NCBI GenBank assembly: GCA_040768445.1
Contig: JAXGMV010000001.1
Location: forward strand, 2,046,001-2,110,000
Reading direction: 5' to 3'
DNA length: 64,000 bases
Source of the DNA: JAXGMV01 sp040768445
Lineage (GTDB): Bacteria > Chloroflexota > Anaerolineae > Anaerolineales > Anaerolineaceae
Numbering within the stretch: position 1 is the first letter of the stretch; each line of letters starts with the position of its first letter. Positions 1-9,000 of this stretch are shown here, piece by piece. A program made the position numbers and the translations under genes. The notes beneath the pieces are model-generated. The model saw only the letters and a list, made by a program, of their open reading frames with translations, was not told the origin of the DNA and ran no database searches.

Positions 1-66
1 TTACAGAAAAAACGAAGGTAAGTGATTGTAAGTTAATTTGAATTCTTCTCTGATAGTTTTATCCTT

Positions 67-96
67 TTTGAGGTGATTCTTTCACCTCAAATTTTT
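67..96 (+). terminator. Rho-independent terminator of an upstream gene
   Basis: A perfect 9-bp stem (TTTGAGGTG at 67-75 pairs with CACCTCAAA at 83-91) with a 7-nt loop is followed by five T. It lies 50 bp before the first complete gene, so it most likely ends a transcript entering from outside the window. The rest of bases 1-149 shows no ORF. Confidence 0.7.
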
Positions 97-149
97 AGTC
101 AGTTTGATAGTTGATGAATAGCATATTCAATTCTTGAAAGGCTAATTAT

Positions 150-1946
150 ATGAGAACTCCTGATTTAACATTCTTGCACGCACCATCGGTATATGATTTC
201 CGCCAGGAGTCAATATTGTATGGACCTGTTTCTGATATGGTGCCTTCTACCCCTGTCTTTGAAATGTATCCCGTTGGATTTACAACCATGGCTGAGTACC
301 TGGAACGTCATGGATTGCGTGCTCGCATTGTAAATCTTGCAATACGTATGCTGGATAACAAGCAATTTGATGTTGAGAAGTATATTAAAAAATTGGATTC
401 TCTTGCTTATGGCTTTGACCTGCATTGGATGGTGCATGCGCATGGCTCCATCGAAATTGCTAAATTGGTCAAACGCTTTCATCCCGAAGCGCCAGTAATT
501 TTCGGCGGGTTTTCCGCAACTTATTATTTTGATGAACTCATTCGCTATCCTGCTGTTGACTTTGTTTTAAAAGGTGATTCCACAGAAGTTCCTCTTTTGA
601 TGCTCATACAGTATTTACGAAACGGAGGCATATCACACCCCACTGCTCTGTCTGCAGCGAATAAAGAGCTAAGCGCCATTCCCAACCTGGTTTGGAAAGA
701 CGCCGATGGCACTGTGCATGATAATCCAATTTCATACTCACCGGATAACATTGATGATTTGCTGATGGATTACTCTAATGTACTGCGTTCGGTAGTGCGC
801 TATCGAGATTTGGCATCCTATAAACCTTTCCGAACCTGGATGAAATACCCAATTACAGCAGCGCTGACAGTTCGTGGATGTACACATAATTGCCTCACCT
901 GCGGTGGATCCGCTATCGCTTTCCGTAATATCCATAATCGCACCAGTCCTGCTTATCGATCCCCAGAACGCCTGGCACAAGACATTCGTCGAATCGGTGA
1001 GTTCAGCAATGGCCCAGTTTTTGTCCTGGCGGACCCACGTCAGGCAGGGGATGATTATTATCATCGTTTCTTTGATGCTATCGCGGGTTATGAAAAACAT
1101 ATCATGTTTGAGCTTTTTGACCCGGGTACAAAAGAATTCTTCAAAGAAATGGCAAGAGCAATTCCTAAATTCACTGTCGAAATATCCATGGAATCACATG
1201 ATGAACATGTGCGTCGTGCTTTTGGTCGTTCTTATTCTAACGAAGCGCTGGAACGTACGATAGATTATGCTCTTAAGGCAGGCGTTGATCGCTTCGACTT
1301 GTTTTTCATGGTTGGCTTAAAAGAACAGACATATGAGTCGGTTATGGGCACTGTTGAATACTCACGCAATTTACTCAAGCGCTATCACCAGATGGGTGAA
1401 CACCTGGTTATTCCTTTCATCTCACCAATGGCCCCTTTTCTTGATCCTGGAAGTATTATTTTTGAAGCGCCAGAAAAGCACGGCTATCGGCTTTTTGCCC
1501 GCACTTTGGAAGAACACCGTCAAATATTGTTGCAACCCACCTGGAAACATGTTCTCAATTATGAGACACAATGGATGTCGCGCGATCAAATTGCAGCTGC
1601 CACTTATGAAGCAGGTCGTCAATTTAACCTGATGAAGGGCGAATTTGGTGTGTTGGATGTGGATCAAGTCAACGCCACCGACAAACGGATAAATGAAGCG
1701 ATCGAATTGATGTCTGAGATTGATCATATTGTTCAAGTTGAGCAAAATCTTGAAAAACGTAGACAGATGTTAATGCAGTTGAAACAGCGCGTTGATCAAA
1801 CGAATTTGGGTACTGTGTGTGATAAAAGTGAACTTGATGCAGCCTTTACTGGATCAAAGATTAATTATTTCAAGGCGGCATCTCTTGTCATCAAAGATTG
1901 GACGAAGGACTTGAATAAGAGAGTGATTGATTACATACATAATTAG
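150..1946 (+). CDS. B12-binding-domain radical SAM protein
   Basis: A 598-residue protein with the usual order of this family: an N-terminal Rossmann-like cobalamin-binding region (about residues 30-165, including a VIFGGFSAT stretch typical of the B12-binding fold) and then a radical SAM core. The 4Fe-4S motif CTHNCLTC (CxxxCxxC) is visible near residue 249. The layout resembles the Ta0216-type family of uncharacterised B12/radical SAM proteins (TIGR04190, from memory). The start ATG has GAAAGG 8 bp upstream. The chemistry is unknown; members usually carry out methylation, rearrangement or ring formation. It ends 26 bp before the ClC gene, so the two may be co-transcribed, but no functional link is apparent. 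The fold assignment is sure and the substrate is not. Confidence 0.85.
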   Translation: MRTPDLTFLHAPSVYDFRQESILYGPVSDMVPSTPVFEMYPVGFTTMAEYLERHGLRARIVNLAIRMLDNKQFDVEKYIKKLDSLAYGFDLHWMVHAHGSIEIAKLVKRFHPEAPVIFGGFSATYYFDELIRYPAVDFVLKGDSTEVPLLMLIQYLRNGGISHPTALSAANKELSAIPNLVWKDADGTVHDNPISYSPDNIDDLLMDYSNVLRSVVRYRDLASYKPFRTWMKYPITAALTVRGCTHNCLTCGGSAIAFRNIHNRTSPAYRSPERLAQDIRRIGEFSNGPVFVLADPRQAGDDYYHRFFDAIAGYEKHIMFELFDPGTKEFFKEMARAIPKFTVEISMESHDEHVRRAFGRSYSNEALERTIDYALKAGVDRFDLFFMVGLKEQTYESVMGTVEYSRNLLKRYHQMGEHLVIPFISPMAPFLDPGSIIFEAPEKHGYRLFARTLEEHRQILLQPTWKHVLNYETQWMSRDQIAAATYEAGRQFNLMKGEFGVLDVDQVNATDKRINEAIELMSEIDHIVQVEQNLEKRRQMLMQLKQRVDQTNLGTVCDKSELDAAFTGSKINYFKAASLVIKDWTKDLNKRVIDYIHN

Positions 1947-1972
1947 CACTGAAAAAATGTTTTTCTTGATAA

Positions 1973-3604
1973 TTGACGAAGAAAAACGCGTCATTAGAAC
2001 AAGAGATGGATAAGAAGTCAGTCTTTCAAAGTGAAGAGTCAGACTCTGAGTTGACGGAGTACCTGAGCGTCAGACAGCATCGCAGATGGATTTTTCCGCG
2101 GGCAGCACTGGTTGGTGCTTTTGCGGGTGTTATTGCCCTATTATTTCGCATTGCGTTAAGCACTACTGAGAACCTGCATAGAAATTTGATTTACTGGTTA
2201 AAAGAAAATACATCTTATGGATGGGTGTTTTCAATTTTACTGACCATAATTGGTGCAATTATTTCGGTTGTGGTTGTAAAACGTTTTTCGCCTGAAGCTG
2301 GTGGAGGTGGTATTCCATATTTGGAAGCTGTTCTACAGCGCTTCAGAGTGATGAATTTTAAACGGTTGCTGCCCGTGAAGTTTTTTGGCGGCATTATTGC
2401 TATTGGCAGCGGATTAGCCCTGGGAAGTCAAGGACCTACTGTCCAGATGGGTGGGGCTGTCGGCGATGGTGTATCGCGTCTTTTGAAGGTTACAGAACGT
2501 GAGCGGTTGACATTGATCTCTGCCGGAGCAGGTGCAGGTTTAGCGGCTGCTTTTAATGCACCATTATCCGGACTTATCTTTGTGTTGGAGGAAGTTCGTC
2601 GTGATTTTCAACCGATTGTTTTTGGCGCAGCGTTTATTGCAGCCGTCATTGCAGACATTATAGCCAGGATAGGCGCTGGCCAATTCCCTGTTTTTTCTCT
2701 TCCCAGTTATCCAGTTTCTCCACTTGGCTCCCTACCCATTTTTGCAGTGATGGGGGTTTTAGCCGGTTTGTCAGGTGTGATATTCAATAAAAGCTTATTA
2801 ACCTCAACAAAATTATTTACAAGAATTCCAAAAAGGCATTTTACTGTTGCAGTTGCTATTGTTGGAGGTGTTATAGGTCTGGCAGGATGGTTTGAGCCAA
2901 TTTTGGTTGGCAGCGGTCACAGCCTGGCGCAAGAAGCTTTAAACGGAAGATTATCGCTGAGACTAATACCTTTATTTTTTGTTTTGCGCTTTTTTTTCAC
3001 CAACATTAGTTCAAGCACTGGCGCGCCGGGCGGTATATTCGCCCCGCTGCTTGTGTTGGGCGCATTATTAGGGGCAAGCGTTGGGAAAGCAGCGTTTGTG
3101 TTAATGCCAAATCTGGTTCCCGAACCAGCAGTTTATGCAGTTGTAGGCATGGCAGCACTGTTCACAGCCATTGTGCGTGCGCCATTGACCGGTATCATGT
3201 TAATTGTAGAGATGACCGGTAATTATTCGCAAATGCTCCCGCTGTTGGTAAGTTGTTTCAGCGCATATATTGTGGCTGAGGGGTTGAAGGACACACCAAT
3301 ATACGAGGCTTTGCTTGATAGAGAATTACGGCAAGGGGGAATTCAATCTCAAAAAAGTAATCCTATTGTGATAGACTTTACTGTCCAACCACATTCGGCA
3401 TTTTCAGGACAACAAATACAAGATCTTGGACTCCCTTCAGGATGTATTATTGTCAGATGTTATGATGGTAAAAGAGAATGGGTACCCAAAGCCAGTACTC
3501 GTTTAGAAGCGCATACACGAATTACCGCTGTGATTGCTCCAGAAGCAACAAACGGATTGGCGATACTGAGGGAGGGTTGTAAAAAAAGTCATAATGAAAT
3601 ATGA
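1973..3604 (+). CDS. ClC-family chloride transporter with C-terminal TrkA-C (RCK_C) domain
   Basis: A 543-residue polytopic membrane protein with the ClC signatures: GGGIPYLEA (selectivity region, with Gly where ClC-ec1 has Ser107), GSQGPTVQMG (equivalent of GREGP), FVLEEVRRDF (intracellular glutamates) and the late-helix Tyr in TPIYEALL. Residues about 455-535 form a soluble TrkA-C-like regulatory domain. In the GREGP motif the gating glutamate (Glu148 of ClC-ec1) is Gln, encoded by CAA; this position controls gating and Cl-/H+ coupling in characterised members. The first possible start is TTG at 1973; ATG at 2006 (residue 12) is a good alternative. Transport of a small anion is likely. Whether it is a channel or an exchanger cannot be told. 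Confidence 0.9.
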   Translation: MTKKNASLEQEMDKKSVFQSEESDSELTEYLSVRQHRRWIFPRAALVGAFAGVIALLFRIALSTTENLHRNLIYWLKENTSYGWVFSILLTIIGAIISVVVVKRFSPEAGGGGIPYLEAVLQRFRVMNFKRLLPVKFFGGIIAIGSGLALGSQGPTVQMGGAVGDGVSRLLKVTERERLTLISAGAGAGLAAAFNAPLSGLIFVLEEVRRDFQPIVFGAAFIAAVIADIIARIGAGQFPVFSLPSYPVSPLGSLPIFAVMGVLAGLSGVIFNKSLLTSTKLFTRIPKRHFTVAVAIVGGVIGLAGWFEPILVGSGHSLAQEALNGRLSLRLIPLFFVLRFFFTNISSSTGAPGGIFAPLLVLGALLGASVGKAAFVLMPNLVPEPAVYAVVGMAALFTAIVRAPLTGIMLIVEMTGNYSQMLPLLVSCFSAYIVAEGLKDTPIYEALLDRELRQGGIQSQKSNPIVIDFTVQPHSAFSGQQIQDLGLPSGCIIVRCYDGKREWVPKASTRLEAHTRITAVIAPEATNGLAILREGCKKSHNEI

Positions 3605-3632
3605 AATATAACAAATTGATCAATTAATTTTG

Positions 3633-3660
3633 TTGACATTTATTGGTTTGTCACTAAAAT
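3633..3660 (+). promoter_or_regulatory. Sigma70-type promoter upstream of the eCIS operon
   Basis: A perfect -35 hexamer TTGACA (3633-3638), a 16-bp spacer and a -10 hexamer TAAAAT (3655-3660). The next gene begins 255 bp downstream, leaving a long leader. The match is good but untested. Confidence 0.5.
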
Positions 3661-3667
3661 TAATCTA

Positions 3668-3690
3668 ACAGAGCGGTCTGTCCGCTTTTA
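3668..3690 (+). promoter_or_regulatory. Overlapping palindromes: operator-like site or weak terminator
   Basis: ACAGA-GCGG-TCTGT (3668-3681) is an inverted repeat of the kind bound by TetR-family repressors. It overlaps a second inverted repeat, AGCGG-TCTGT-CCGCT (3672-3686), followed by TTTTA. Just downstream of the -10 box it would sit at the transcription start, where a repressor works well. Alternatively the second repeat is a short terminator for the ClC gene. No regulator gene is adjacent. Confidence 0.4.
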
Positions 3691-3915
3691 CGATTAAACC
3701 ATTGACTTATTAGATAAATTAGATATTATTAGTAATAATAACGGTATCTAGAGTGTCCGTCAATTTTTGATGGGAGGTATATTGGAATAGATAACTAAAT
3801 ATTGCTTTACGCATATTCGATGCTGAGCTGATAGATATGGTGTTATAAGGATTTAGTAAACATCACATCTCATTGTCAAAAGAAAATACAGGGAAGTACT
3901 ATCTGCAGGCAGGCG

Positions 3916-5007
3916 ATGAAGATAACAATCACTCAAGCGAATGGGTGGACAAAACAATTTGAACCAGGCAAGGCAGTAACGCTTGTTGGTAGTGCTGATT
4001 TTACCGATATTCAGTTATCATCCTCTTCTATTTCCCCAATTCAGATACAGATCTTATCAGATCACCAATTTCCAACCGGTATCCGGGTTGTTGGTCTTGA
4101 TGGGCAGACAAAGGTCAATACCATTCAGGGCTCATTCATCTTGGAACCATTTGCTATTTATGACATCTCTGAAAATGATGAAATTGTCCTTGGTGAATAC
4201 CTGCTAAAATTTCAACCCTCCCAGGGTTTTCCTCAAACTAATTCTGCAAACCATATACAAGCACAGCTCAAATTCCCGGATACGGTTTTACAGCCCAACC
4301 TTGATCTGACCGGCTACTTGGTGATTACTAATGCTGGTGAGATGGATGCCTGCCAGTTTGATGTGAAATTGGATGGCATCCCGCAGGATTATTGTCAACT
4401 GGACCCTGTGCCAATGCTGCATCCAGGTGGGCAGGAAGAGGTTGGTGTGCGGCTTTTCCATCGAAAGACCAGCCCGCCAGCAGGGGAGCTTGATTTTGTT
4501 CTTACCATCACCGCGCCCAATTCTTATCCCGGCGAAGTTTATAGACTAAAGCAACGGCTTTATGTCACGCCTGACTTTAGCCAATCATTAGAGATTGTTG
4601 ATGATCTCACTGCAGGTGTTGAGGCTGCACCAAAGAATAATGACCGCATACCAGCGAACACTATTGCGAAACACAATGAACCTGTGCGCAGTGTACAACC
4701 CAACATTTCGAACACGACATCTGTCGATTCCATACTCGATGCTGCTAACGCAAACCAGGCAGCACCAATCGTCAAGCCACCTGAATCAAAAACCGATCAG
4801 TCAGGCAGGAGTCAGATTTTAAATGATCCATTGACTGTTGATCCATCAACCAGCACAAGTGTAGACGCTAGACCAGCAGGTGATGATCCTGTCGCTGAAA
4901 GTGCAGAGTCAGCAGGCCAGGCGACTCTACAAAATGCCAGGGAGTTGGACTTGAATAAAGTAAAAATTGTACGCAATAAGTCTGAAGATTATTGGGACGA
5001 GAGCTAA
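3916..5007 (+). CDS. FHA-like/CARDB-like protein, first gene of the eCIS block
   Basis: A 363-residue protein without signal peptide or membrane helix. Residues 1-100 have the strand pattern and end motif of a forkhead-associated domain (DEIVLGEYLLKF), but the phosphothreonine-binding Arg and the Ser-x-x-His signature are not evident, so this is a degenerate FHA-like domain. Residues about 110-225 form a CARDB/NPCBM-associated-type beta sandwich containing APNSYPGE. The rest (230-363) is polar and probably disordered. The same FHA-like plus CARDB-like pair starts the 1868-residue protein two genes downstream. Only 11 bp separate it from the next gene. A cytoplasmic scaffold or partner of the membrane-anchored proteins is plausible; no function is established. 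Confidence 0.75.
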   Translation: MKITITQANGWTKQFEPGKAVTLVGSADFTDIQLSSSSISPIQIQILSDHQFPTGIRVVGLDGQTKVNTIQGSFILEPFAIYDISENDEIVLGEYLLKFQPSQGFPQTNSANHIQAQLKFPDTVLQPNLDLTGYLVITNAGEMDACQFDVKLDGIPQDYCQLDPVPMLHPGGQEEVGVRLFHRKTSPPAGELDFVLTITAPNSYPGEVYRLKQRLYVTPDFSQSLEIVDDLTAGVEAAPKNNDRIPANTIAKHNEPVRSVQPNISNTTSVDSILDAANANQAAPIVKPPESKTDQSGRSQILNDPLTVDPSTSTSVDARPAGDDPVAESAESAGQATLQNARELDLNKVKIVRNKSEDYWDES

Positions 5008-5018
5008 AAGGATAATCA

Positions 5019-6068
5019 ATGCAAGCTTTACTGCAAAGCGCCTGGTCTGAACCCGTAATAAAAGGATTGCTGACTGTTGCCATAATCTCAGGATCAATTT
5101 TGCTGGCAGTGTTGATTGGTATTGGACTGCGCAAGGTGCTGTTTCCAAAATTAGTCAAACTTCACACAATCAATCTCACAAATACTGGTAATGTCAGTGG
5201 GTTTTACAACCTGAAAGCAGTATCTCAAGAAGAATTTCTACAGTTTATATTCTTAATGAACAAAGTGCCTTTGCCAATAGTTGACATCCCAATCAGCACC
5301 AGGGATGGTGGTGCCCGTCAGACCACAGGTTATCAGGCAGTTGGACAGAAAACAGGAAACACACCCCAACAATCACAGGCTGCTCCTCAAGCTGCTCAGG
5401 GAAAACCAGCTGTTAATGCGAGTAAATTATTAAAGGGTTCTGAAAAAGCAGTGGCAAAAACTGGCGCAGCAGCTGGTTTGATGGGTATGCTAGGCAGCAT
5501 CCTGCCCGGTGAGCTGGGAAAGTCGATGAAACAACAAGGAGCTGCGCTTAGAAATGTTCAAACGAAGAGCAAGATGGCAATGGATAAGCCAAAGGAAATG
5601 CAGCGTAAAGTTGATTCGGTTCAACAACAATCTGGCAGGCTGGCGGGAAAAGCTTTACCCGGTCAGACATCTTCAAGCCCGGTGAAGTATTCAACTGCAA
5701 CGACTGGCTCAACCTCTGAGCTAAAACAAACAGTGGTCATTTCGGATCACATGCAGGCTGATTTGACGCCTGTCGAGCAATACTATCAGACCAGGCAGAT
5801 TAACCCCGGCGAGTCTATCAAGCTTGATCTAAAGATTAGTGCTCACAAAAAACGTTATCCTGACGGAAGTTACAGTTACAAGGTGATTTCGCAGCAGGTA
5901 CCTGAAGGTAGTTTTGAACGCTCACCTCAAGCAGTTACAAAACAGGGCGTTGTTAATTTCGGACAGATTAAGAGATGGCATTATTGGTTGCCAAGTTTCC
6001 TAACAGTTCTCCTGGCTTCTGGATTGGTACTAATTGCCAGTTATGCTGTTTTGCTGGTGTGGAGATAA
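5019..6068 (+). CDS. Uncharacterised two-TM membrane protein of the eCIS block
   Basis: A 349-residue protein, not recognised. A hydrophobic segment near residues 17-39 and another near 325-347 flank a hydrophilic middle. The middle has a short beta-rich stretch (about 50-95), a Gln/Ala-rich low-complexity linker with a glycine-rich segment (AGLMGMLGSILPG, about 150), a basic segment and a beta-rich part before the last helix. Both termini could face the same side. The start ATG has AAAGGA 6-7 bp upstream. It is packed between two FHA-like genes with gaps of 11 and 12 bp, suggesting co-translation and possibly one membrane complex with the downstream giant protein. No enzyme motif is visible. 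Confidence 0.7.
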   Translation: MQALLQSAWSEPVIKGLLTVAIISGSILLAVLIGIGLRKVLFPKLVKLHTINLTNTGNVSGFYNLKAVSQEEFLQFIFLMNKVPLPIVDIPISTRDGGARQTTGYQAVGQKTGNTPQQSQAAPQAAQGKPAVNASKLLKGSEKAVAKTGAAAGLMGMLGSILPGELGKSMKQQGAALRNVQTKSKMAMDKPKEMQRKVDSVQQQSGRLAGKALPGQTSSSPVKYSTATTGSTSELKQTVVISDHMQADLTPVEQYYQTRQINPGESIKLDLKISAHKKRYPDGSYSYKVISQQVPEGSFERSPQAVTKQGVVNFGQIKRWHYWLPSFLTVLLASGLVLIASYAVLLVWR

Positions 6069-6080
6069 GAGGGTTGAGCT

Positions 6081-9000
6081 ATGAATGAATTTTTTACCGG
6101 CCAAGTAAATAGTAACCCAACCAAAGAAGGGGATGAATTCGAGTTTGAACTGCCGTTGGTCAATATTGGCAGCCATCCTGACAATCACATCAGTATCTCT
6201 GGCATGGGTGTACTGCCGTTCCATGCGGCTTTTTACCGGCAAAATGGCAACATACGCATCATAAAAACTGCGCCTGATGCTGAAATTAAAATCGAAGGTA
6301 ACCCTTTACAAACAACTTCAGCCAGTGTTGGTGAAAATCAGCGTGTTGACATTGGAAGTTATGCGATCTTTCTCAGCCGTGGATCTTCACCATCAGGCAT
6401 GCACCTGGTGATGAGGGATCAGGCGGCTGAGACTATGCAATCAGCCCAATCCGTGAGAGATGACGGAGAACAGAATATCCTGGTCAACCTTGTAACCCAA
6501 CAAACAGAAGTTGAGGTTGAACAGACAGCCATTTATGAGTTTGAAATTATCAATGCAGGCAGGATTGTAGCGGGTTTTTCTGTGAATGTCACTGGCGTAC
6601 CTGAAGAATGGGTACAGGTTAGCCTGCGTCTCATCAATCTGAATGAGGGTCAACGGGCAAATGTCAGGGTTGGCATCACACCACCGCGTGCATCGAGCAG
6701 TACAGCCGGCAAGCACCCGATCAGTATTGTGGTTGCCTCGCCCAACTATCCGGGGCAGCAGTCGGTAACCCGCACTGACCTTACCATACTGCCATATTAT
6801 GAATTCATGGTTGGCAATTTGTCGCCACGGCAGAAAACAGTGCGCTGGCGTGACCGCAAAGGTACTGTCCAGCTTCCGATCAACAATCAAAGCAACACTG
6901 GCGTTGATTTTAATGTGGTCGCCCTGGATGAAGAAAACGGCTGCAATTTCGATTTTGTGTTGGGAGAAGATTACCGCCTGACCCGCCAGGCAGTGCTGCC
7001 TGTGGCGCAGGCAGACCAGTTGGAACTGCCCATTGAAATAACGCCAATCAAGCAGCCAGTTATTTCTTTTCGCAGTAAACGCTATCACTACACCACTACC
7101 ATCAATATTGCCGGACAAGCCGCAGCGCCACAGACGGTCAGCGGCGCAGTAGTGAGCCGTCCCTTACTGGGCTGGTTTTCTATCCTGTTTACAACCTTTT
7201 TGGTGCTGGTTGGACTTTTCATTCTGATCCAACCACGCATCAATTATTTCCAGGTGGCAGCCAGCAAGGATGTGATTGAGCTGGGTGACACAACCCAATT
7301 GGAATGGTCAGTTTCGCCATTTGCCGGCCGGCTGAGCATCTCAAACACCGATAAACCAGTCACCAGGGGCATGAAAAGGTTAACAGTTGCTCCACAGCAA
7401 TCCACCACTTATGATTTGGTGGCAGGGAATTGGTTATCTGGCATGTTGGGATTGGACCGCAGAGCAGCTTTAACGGTTCTGGTTGTTCCGCCATCTCCAG
7501 AGATAACCGTTTTTGCTGCTGATAAACGTATTGTCGACAAAGGTGTTCCAGTTAATATTCGTTGGTCAGTAACCAAGGCAGAAAAAGTGCTGTTGACAAT
7601 TGATGAGGTAGTCTACGAACTACCCAAGGACCAATTTAGCGGTCAGCAGTCAGTCTTGCTTGAAGAGGATTCGGTTATCACTTTGCGGGCAGACAGCCTG
7701 TCCGGTAGTGAGCTGCGCAGTATGTTCGTGAAAGTTGTTCCACCAAAAATTATCATCAATAAGTTCAGTGTGTGGGTAAGCACAAGCGGCAGCACGGCTG
7801 CAGTGCCAAGCCGTGACAGCCTCGCTTTAGAGAGGCAATCTGTGGACGCAAAAGGGTCCCCACACAAGGCAGCCATTTTGCCTGTCTCTTTGAACCCCCA
7901 GCCAAATTATGAGGAATCTGATTTCCCCAATAAATTTGTTGAACTGATTATGGACAAAACCAGTGACACCGGCTACCGGGTGGAATTTTCCATGCCGGAT
8001 CGCGAGCTGGCAAAGGGCGAACAGGTAATGCTTGAGTGGGAAGTTGATGGGGTTGAGAATGTGAAAATTGCTCCATTCACGGAGACACTTCCAAGCAAAG
8101 GACGCCAGCCATTCTTTCCACAGGAATCGATGAACTTTGTCATGACTGCCAAGAGCGGTGAATTGGAACAGATCTTTATGCTGCCGGTCAATGTCTTTGA
8201 CGGTGTACCTCCTACAACGCCAAAAGTTGATTTCTTCAAGGCTGTGCCAACCAAAATGGTCGGTGCCGGCGATGTGCAGTTCTCCTGGTCAGTCTCTGGA
8301 GAATGGACCCACATTCAGCTGGCAAAGGGTGTCGATAATGGTGAAGAAGTTGTTGCTGACTGGATCAACCCGCAGGGTTTTAAAACCTTGAAAGTCGATA
8401 AAAGCACAACGTTCTTGTTGAAAGCATGGAATGGCAGTTTGTCAACTGCCTCTCCAGTGGATGTGACTGTTGACCCGAGCTTGATTCCTATTGGCATCAA
8501 GATTAAGAGCGTTTATACAGACGCAGATCAATTTATCCTGCGTCAGAAAGTTACCGTCACGGTTGAGTTCTTGAAAATACCTGCTGATAAGCCGGCTCCT
8601 TCCGGTAAAGTGGTCGTGACTGATGGGTATTCAGTATGTGATATTAACCTGCCTGCATTATCTTGCGACCTGACATTTAACACGCCCGGCGCGAAAAACA
8701 TTACCGCCAGCTATGAAGGTGATTCAATTTACCTCCAGGCGACATCGGCTCCCTACCCAACGCCACCAGCCGTAATTTTCGTTCAGAGTACTAAAGTTGA
8801 CCTGGTGCCAGGTTATTTTGTCTTACAAACTGGTACTGATATCACCAATATCAGTGATCCTGCGTTTGAACTGGCCATGGAACAGGGACTTAGAATTATT
8901 GTAGAGGTACGACCGCTGACCTTGAGTGTTCCAGATGACAGTAAAAGTAAGGTCAATGTCAGCATCTGCGAGCAGGATGCCTTTGAGAAAATTGTTCCCG

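Larger units (their letters stand above)
3605..3915 (+). other. Intergenic region before the injection-system operon
   Basis: These 311 bp lie between the ClC gene and the first gene of the eCIS block. No convincing ORF is present. The region holds a sigma70-like promoter (3633-3660) and overlapping palindromes (3668-3686), and is AT-rich afterwards. It is the only sizeable gap upstream of the 27-kb gene run, so the main operon promoter probably lies here. Confidence 0.6.

Noticed and set aside
6441..7118. 225-codon minus-strand ORF inside the giant Ig gene
   Set aside because: It opposes a clearly coding sequence with recognisable domains and shows no motif or ribosome-binding site of its own.
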